From: Candidatus Latescibacterota bacterium
GTDB taxonomy: Bacteria; Latescibacterota; UBA2968; UBA8231
Direction of reading: 5' to 3'
NCBI GenBank assembly: GCA_003529325.1
Contig: DPVW01000132.1
Span: forward strand, 1,493-11,518
Length of the DNA stretch: 10,026 nucleotides
In this document: in pieces, positions 6,051 to 10,026 of the stretch
How positions within the stretch are numbered: the first letter of the stretch is position 1
Layout: the number at the start of each line of letters is the position of its first letter
Translations under genes and position numbers: made by a program
The notes under the pieces: generated by a model
Databases searched by the model: none
Seen by the model: the letters and a program-made list of their open reading frames with translations, nothing else
Told to the model about the DNA's origin: nothing

Positions 6051-6755
6051 TTGACACAGACCCAGCCACAAATCGGCATGCTGCGCGAAAAATCGCTGCA
6101 TGCCTCGGTGAAAACCTGGTACGCGCGACCTGAGGACAGTCTAGAGAAGCTTGTAGACGGTTACGTCGTGGATATCGTGCGTGAGGATGATCTCCTCGTC
6201 GAGGTGCAGACCCGTTCCTTTTCGCCGCTAAAGAGAAAACTGCGGGCGCTGACTAAGAACCACAGCGTACGCCTCGTGCATCCGATCGCCGCGGAGAAAT
6301 GGATCCTCAAGATCAGCGAACACGGCGAAGAACTGGGGCGGCGCAAGTCGCCGAAGCGTGGACGCATCGAGGATGTATTCAAGGAGCTGGTGGCGATCCC
6401 TGATCTGATGCAGCACGAGCGCTTCGTCCTCGAAGTGCTGATGATCCGCGAGGAGGAGGTGCGCATGTACGACGGCAAGGGCAGTTGGCGACATCCGGAA
6501 TGGCGCAAAGAAGACCGGCGTCTGCTGGAGGTGCTCGAACAGCGCCGCCTGTGCAATCCACAACAGGCGGCGGCCCTGCTGCCCGGGGCTGCAGCTCTTC
6601 CGCGCCCATTCACAAATCGTCAACTGGCGACGGCGGCCAAGCTGCGTCTGAATCTGGCGGGACGCATGACGTATTGTTTGCGCAAGATGGGTAGCCTCGA
6701 TGTGGTTGGCACGGGCCCCCACCGGGCTCAGTTGTTCGCCGAACCCACCTATTAG
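6051..6755 (+). CDS. Conserved hypothetical protein, DUF8091-like, with nuclease-like N-terminus and helical C-terminus
   Basis: This 234-aa protein resembles a family I know only as conserved hypothetical (the DUF8091 name is from memory and uncertain). Conserved stretches are QIGMLREKSLHASVKTWYA (7-25), VDGYVVDIV (35-43), LLVEVQTRSFSPLKRKL (48-64) and VRLVHPIAAEKWILKI (from 73). The order E13, D41, E51-x-Q53, K61/K63 resembles the PD-(D/E)xK nuclease core with ExQ replacing ExK; this is inference. Residues from about 150 onward (LLEVLEQRRLCNPQQAAALL, then FTNRQLATAAKLRLNLAGRM and TYCLRKMGSLDVVG) look like helix-turn-helix or winged-helix elements. TTG 6051 is chosen because conserved sequence (QIG) precedes the first ATG at 6078. 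No ribosome binding site is obvious. Its stop is 3 bp from the convergent DUF3604 stop. Confidence 0.7.
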   Translation: MTQTQPQIGMLREKSLHASVKTWYARPEDSLEKLVDGYVVDIVREDDLLVEVQTRSFSPLKRKLRALTKNHSVRLVHPIAAEKWILKISEHGEELGRRKSPKRGRIEDVFKELVAIPDLMQHERFVLEVLMIREEEVRMYDGKGSWRHPEWRKEDRRLLEVLEQRRLCNPQQAAALLPGAAALPRPFTNRQLATAAKLRLNLAGRMTYCLRKMGSLDVVGTGPHRAQLFAEPTY

Positions 6756-6758
6756 GCA

Positions 6759-8984
6759 CTACTCATACCGCGTCATCAGCTCCGGGCCCAACTGGTTTTC
6801 GGGCATGGCGCCGTAGTCACGCCAGCCGAAGTCGAAGCGGATCTTCGGTATCTCGAATTCGAAGAACCAGCGGATCGTCATCGGCAGACGTTGCTCTCCC
6901 CAGCGGCAGCGGAACTGGGCACAGTTACCGACCGCCAGGTGCAGGATGCCGGCAGGTGTGAGGTCGTTGAAGCGGTCGATCTGTTCTTCCCGTTCGAGAT
7001 AAGAGCGCAACTCGGCAAGATGAACTGCCGCGCTGTCACCCTCGAGGGCAACTTCCTCGGATTCGCCGCAAGCACAATCGTTCCACGCTGGCAAGCCCTC
7101 GGCGGCGGGCGGAATTTTGTCGCGTTCCAGGTAGATGGGACTGGTCCAACCCCACTCGCCGTCCGCCTGCTCGACACGCAGGTAGACCCATCGCCCCGGG
7201 ACTTCGGTTGCCGGCAGTGACAAGGTGGCCTCCCAATCGAGCCGTTCCTGGGGGTCGTATGTGTGCAGCCGGTGCACGCCGGCGATGACATCGATGCGCG
7301 CCAGCGGGGCACAGGCATGCACGCGGAAATGCATGTCGAGTTGGTCTCGCGCACCGATTGCGACACTGTCGCCGGCCTGGGCGTTGCCCAGATGTAGTGC
7401 CAGGATCATGCGTGCACCGCTCGTGCCCACCGTGTGTCGTGCCTCGATCGCCGTCCACAGTGAATCACGTGTCAGCTCCGGCGCCTGGATGGCCGTCACT
7501 GGGCCCGTACCATACGCACTATCCCGTTGCCGCATCGGGTATTTCTGTCCGAAGCGGCCACGGAAGGTCTCCACCGATCGAGGTCCACCCATCCAACCCA
7601 GATGCAGGTCGGAGGCGGCACAGACCCCCGGTTCATAACCCAATTGCAGTGCCTCCTGCAGCAACCACTCGGCGCAACCGAAGCCGGAGCAGACCTCGAG
7701 AAATCGTTCACGCGCTGGTCGGTGGATATCCCAGTGCGGCGGATCGCCGCCGATGTGAACCTGCAACAGCACGTCATCACGCTCACCGTAGCATTCGATC
7801 ACCCGCTCCATGGGATCGCGCATCGGTGGTGGGATCGGTTCCTCACGATAGTCGCGAAAGATCACCTGCCGATCCCCCGCTTTCGGGTGCGCCTCGTAGG
7901 CGAGAAAGGGCACGTAGCGTCCAGGTTCGTCGTGTTGGGCACAGGCGTCACGATAGGCGCCGAAGGTCTCTTCCCGCCGCGCTGGGTCCATAGACATGGA
8001 CGCGGGGCAGCAGAAGTCAAAGCGGCCGAGGTGCCGCGCCTGCGCATGTCGAGCCGCCGGGTCCAGGCGGTCGGAGCGCAGGTGCATCAGGTGCATCGTC
8101 GAGTCACCCCAACCGTGGGCGTGCACGTCACCCCAGTATTGTCGCATAGATGGGGCTGATTCCACCAGGATCGGGTTGCTCGTCGAAGTGAGCGTACCGC
8201 AGGAAGCCTGCAGTCGGAACACCCCCGTGCTGGTGAGGCTCACCCCTTCGATGACTTTGACGCCGGCATCTTCTGCAGTCAGCACAACGCGGGCAGGCAG
8301 GGACTTGATGTCCCCACAGGCAAACTCGACGTCACCGGTGAAATCCTCGCAGGGGTTGCCATTGCGATCGAAGAGTCCAACATGGAGGTCGAAGGTTTCG
8401 CCCACAGCGGTGATGCTCGGACCGAGAACACGCAACAGTGTCGGCTGCGGATGGTGCGTGACGCGGAAGGCAAGAGGCTTGCCAGCACCGACAAAGTCGC
8501 CGTCACCGGAGATGTCGACAGCCAGCAGCAGTTGCCCGGCTGTGACCGACCAGAATACCTCCGACCCACAACCACCCCCTCGGGTGTCACCGAGACGGAT
8601 GACAAAACCATCACCGCGGCACAGACAACCTGCGTCGACGACGATGGTGCACAGGCCGACCGATTCGCGGCCGATGAGCAGGCGCAGATCGGCGCCACTG
8701 TCACTCTCCAGGCTGGCGTAGTCACGCCGATCGGGGCGGTCTGTCTGAAACTGGAAGGAGAACTGGCAATCGAAGCGGGTGATGCAAACAACGGCACCCG
8801 CCGCCAGATCCGCGTGGTCGTTGTGTACCGTCAGGACCCAGGTGCCCCGCGTTCCGGCGATGGGGGACTGGGGCAGATGAACCACCGCGCCACCTTCGGC
8901 TGGCTCAAACCGGACGTCGAGGGAAAATGCAAGATCGCCGGGGGTGTAATGCTGGGGGTAGGCGCGGACCGGGTGGTCTGGCAA
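6759..8984 (-). CDS. DUF3604 (PHP/amidohydrolase-like) protein with N-terminal beta-sandwich region
   Basis: This 741-aa protein has two parts. Residues 1-278 are beta-rich and Ig-like (VTHHPQPTLLRVLGPSITAVG, then GDVEFACGD). From M280 a DUF3604 domain begins: YWGDVHAHGWGD (H288, H290), FLAYEAHPKAGDRQVIFRDY, LLQVHIGGDPP (H410) and ASDLHLGWMGG (D459, H461). DUF3604 proteins are PHP-like putative metal hydrolases found in polysaccharide and organic-compound catabolism; their reactions are mostly unknown. Unusually, the family's Asp-His after the DF strand is missing: FDFCCPASMSMD (322-333) has Ser-Met there. The TTG at 8984 is chosen because AAAGGAG lies 6 nt upstream. The frame is open as far as 9428, but that would run antisense through the epimerase gene. 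There is no signal peptide. It is divergent from the epimerase gene, 110 bp away. Confidence 0.85.
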   Translation of the reverse strand: MPDHPVRAYPQHYTPGDLAFSLDVRFEPAEGGAVVHLPQSPIAGTRGTWVLTVHNDHADLAAGAVVCITRFDCQFSFQFQTDRPDRRDYASLESDSGADLRLLIGRESVGLCTIVVDAGCLCRGDGFVIRLGDTRGGGCGSEVFWSVTAGQLLLAVDISGDGDFVGAGKPLAFRVTHHPQPTLLRVLGPSITAVGETFDLHVGLFDRNGNPCEDFTGDVEFACGDIKSLPARVVLTAEDAGVKVIEGVSLTSTGVFRLQASCGTLTSTSNPILVESAPSMRQYWGDVHAHGWGDSTMHLMHLRSDRLDPAARHAQARHLGRFDFCCPASMSMDPARREETFGAYRDACAQHDEPGRYVPFLAYEAHPKAGDRQVIFRDYREEPIPPPMRDPMERVIECYGERDDVLLQVHIGGDPPHWDIHRPARERFLEVCSGFGCAEWLLQEALQLGYEPGVCAASDLHLGWMGGPRSVETFRGRFGQKYPMRQRDSAYGTGPVTAIQAPELTRDSLWTAIEARHTVGTSGARMILALHLGNAQAGDSVAIGARDQLDMHFRVHACAPLARIDVIAGVHRLHTYDPQERLDWEATLSLPATEVPGRWVYLRVEQADGEWGWTSPIYLERDKIPPAAEGLPAWNDCACGESEEVALEGDSAAVHLAELRSYLEREEQIDRFNDLTPAGILHLAVGNCAQFRCRWGEQRLPMTIRWFFEFEIPKIRFDFGWRDYGAMPENQLGPELMTRYE

Positions 8985-8990
8985 TTCGGT

Positions 8991-8997
8991 CTCCTTT
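8991..8997 (-). promoter_or_regulatory. Ribosome binding site AAAGGAG fixing a TTG start at 8984
   Basis: On the minus strand AAAGGAG is followed by 6 nt and then TTG. This sets the start of the DUF3604 gene and removes the 148-codon extension that would overlap the epimerase gene. Confidence 0.65.
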
Positions 8998-9081
8998 AGA
9001 TTGGAAAGATACAAACAGCGTCGCCTTGCCTGCCAGACGGAGGCATTGGTGGCATCGCGACGAACAGCCTTAACGAGAGGC

Positions 9082-9086
9082 AGGAG
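9082..9086 (+). promoter_or_regulatory. Ribosome binding site AGGAG of the epimerase gene
   Basis: AGGAG is 8 nt before ATG 9095, inside a purine-rich leader, and fits that start well. Confidence 0.6.
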
Positions 9087-9094
9087 AAGAGAGG

Positions 9095-9904
9095 ATGACG
9101 AAGCTGGCAACGATGACAAGTGTTTGTCCCGACTGGAGTCTGGACGAGCTTGTGGCGGGGATGAATCGGCATGGTTACCAAGGGGTGGAGCCGCGTGTCG
9201 AGTGGGGGCATGCCAGTGGTATCGAAAAGGACCTGACAGCGCCGGCCCGGGCTGATGTGCGTCGCCGCTTCGACGACGAAGGGCTGTCGATCTGCTGTCT
9301 GGCCACTGGTGTGCGCATGGCGACGCCGGATGCTGATACACGCGACGGCCATGTGGAGGATCTACGTCGTTATATCGAACTGGCGGCGGATCTGGGCTGC
9401 CCATTGATCCGCACCTTCGGTGGTCCACGAGACGCCTCCGCGCCCTGGGCGATGGTCGTCGATTATACGGCGGAGGGGTATCGGCAGGTATTGGACGACG
9501 CGGAAGGCGCCGGCGTGACGGTGCTGATGGAGACGCACGATGACTGGTGCTGCTCGGCGCCGGTGCGGGCAGTCGTGGAGGCGGTGGACCACAAACGGCT
9601 ACGTGTGCTATGGGATTTTATGCATACCCAACGCATGATGGAGAAGCCGGCGGAGTCGTTTCAGGCCCTCGGCCATCTGATCCGCCACATACACGCCCAC
9701 GACGGCAGTTATATCAATCGCCAGATGCAGGTGAGTGCCACGTTGGGCGAGGGTATCATCGACCATGCGACACCGCTTCAACTGCTGGAGAAAGACGGTT
9801 TCGATGGTCATTTTTCGGTGGAGGTGATCCACAAACCGGGTAGTGACCATGACGCCGATGGGGTGCTCGCAAGTTATGCGGCGGGATTCCACAGCTATCA
9901 CTGA
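9095..9904 (+). CDS. Sugar phosphate isomerase/epimerase family (AP endonuclease 2-like TIM barrel)
   Basis: This is a 269-aa TIM-barrel protein of the xylose isomerase-like/AP_endonuc_2 family (COG1082 type), which isomerises or epimerises sugars and related polyols, usually with Mn2+ or another divalent metal. The four expected metal ligands are all visible: E146 in VLMETHDD, D174 in WDFMH (with H177), H200 in HIHAHD and E243 in FSVEVIHKP. The N-terminal SLDELVAGMNRHGYQGVEPR is the usual first strand-helix. The length is normal and the frame intact. ATG 9095 has a good ribosome binding site. The gene is divergent from the DUF3604 gene and followed by a strong hairpin, so it is probably transcribed alone. 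The partner DUF3604 gene suggests a joint role in degrading an unusual sugar or polyol, but the substrate is not predictable. Confidence 0.9.
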   Translation: MTKLATMTSVCPDWSLDELVAGMNRHGYQGVEPRVEWGHASGIEKDLTAPARADVRRRFDDEGLSICCLATGVRMATPDADTRDGHVEDLRRYIELAADLGCPLIRTFGGPRDASAPWAMVVDYTAEGYRQVLDDAEGAGVTVLMETHDDWCCSAPVRAVVEAVDHKRLRVLWDFMHTQRMMEKPAESFQALGHLIRHIHAHDGSYINRQMQVSATLGEGIIDHATPLQLLEKDGFDGHFSVEVIHKPGSDHDADGVLASYAAGFHSYH

Positions 9905-9918
9905 ATGTGAGATGCCAA

Positions 9919-9946
9919 CGCCCCGCCGCGTGAACGCGACGGGGCG
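9919..9946. terminator. GC-rich hairpin between convergent genes (bidirectional terminator candidate)
   Basis: CGCCCCGCCGCG and CGCGACGGGGCG form a 12-bp stem with one C-A mismatch around a TGAA loop. The hairpin lies 15 bp after the epimerase stop and 8 bp after the stop of the minus-strand gene. No T-tract follows on either side, so it may be a Rho-assisted or attenuating terminator, or an mRNA-stabilising 3' hairpin. Confidence 0.6.
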
Positions 9947-9953
9947 GAGTCGT

Positions 9954-10026
9954 TCAGTTGCTGCCCTTGCGGGCTTCGTGACGACCGCGTCGCCGGCGAG
10001 AGCGGGGCGTCTCGATCTCGTACTGG
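9954..10026 (-). CDS. C-terminal end of an Arg-rich-tailed protein (partial)
   Basis: The minus-strand frame entering from the right edge reads QYEIETPRSRRRRGRHEARK followed by GSN and TGA (9956-9954). The short acidic-then-basic tail is typical of RNA-binding proteins such as DEAD-box helicases or RNase E/G-like enzymes, but 23 residues are not enough to name it. It is supported by its position directly before the shared hairpin and by the absence of any other frame there. Confidence 0.5.
   Translation of the reverse strand, partial: QYEIETPRSRRRRGRHEARKGSN

Larger units (their letters stand above)
8985..9094. promoter_or_regulatory. Divergent promoter region shared by the DUF3604 and epimerase genes
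   Basis: This 110-bp gap separates two divergent genes, so both promoters should lie here. I see only weak elements: TTGGTG, 18 bp, TTAACG towards the plus gene, and a TATCTT towards the minus gene. No operator-like palindrome is clear. Confidence 0.3.

Noticed and set aside
7358..8721. Several long plus-strand frames (137-241 codons) opposite the DUF3604 gene.
   Set aside because: They are Arg/Pro/Ser-rich antisense shadows of a gene with clear motifs; long open antisense frames are expected at this G+C.
8985..9428. The minus-strand DUF3604 frame stays open upstream to 9428, giving an 889-aa product.
   Set aside because: The extra part is antisense to the well-supported epimerase gene, is Arg/Pro/Ser-rich with no recognisable motif, and TTG 8984 has a near-perfect ribosome binding site.

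Overview
This window (about 60% G+C) comes from a bacterial chromosome and is coding almost throughout. The mix of families is a CBM9-like domain protein, a COG3618-type amidohydrolase, a PhyH-family oxygenase, a DUF3604 protein and a sugar-phosphate-isomerase-like TIM barrel, with frequent GTG and TTG starts. I associate this mix with uncultured, heterotrophic, often marine or sponge-associated lineages such as Latescibacterota or Poribacteria. That placement is inference from gene content only; there is no rRNA or phylogenetic marker here.

Layout. 1-678 (+) is a CBM9/DOMON-like protein, possibly cut by the window edge, followed 30 bp later by 709-1518 (+), an amidohydrolase-2 family protein. 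A tiny minus-strand gene (1682-1511, coiled-coil plus membrane helix, broken by one frameshift) overlaps the amidohydrolase tail to tail. 1838-2662 (+) is a PhyH-family Fe/2-oxoglutarate oxygenase. It is followed by a helical protein gene (2670-3516, +) that is readable only by joining three frames. That gene runs 117 bp into the convergent MATE exporter gene (4746-3400, -). Divergent from MATE is a Yip1-family membrane protein (4822-5571, +), and immediately behind it is the C-terminal ATPase part of a histidine kinase without its front half (about 5582-5953, +). 6051-6755 (+) encodes a conserved protein with a nuclease-like motif pattern and a C-terminal helical, probably winged-helix, region. 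It meets a DUF3604 gene (8984-6759, -) with only 3 bp between the stops. Divergent from that is a sugar phosphate isomerase/epimerase (9095-9904, +), then a strong hairpin, then the Arg-rich C-terminus of a minus-strand gene running off the window.

Functional reading. Four of the proteins (amidohydrolase, PhyH, DUF3604, epimerase) are metal-enzyme folds typical of carbohydrate or small-organic-molecule catabolism, and the CBM9-like protein fits glycan binding. Three of those four carry non-canonical residues at expected metal positions, while the epimerase keeps the usual E-D-H-E set. I see no mobile element, CRISPR array, tRNA or rRNA. No clearly new multi-gene system is evident. The best leads are the atypical metal sites, the nuclease-like protein at 6051-6755, and the three disrupted or truncated genes, which are either real decay or base-calling indels.
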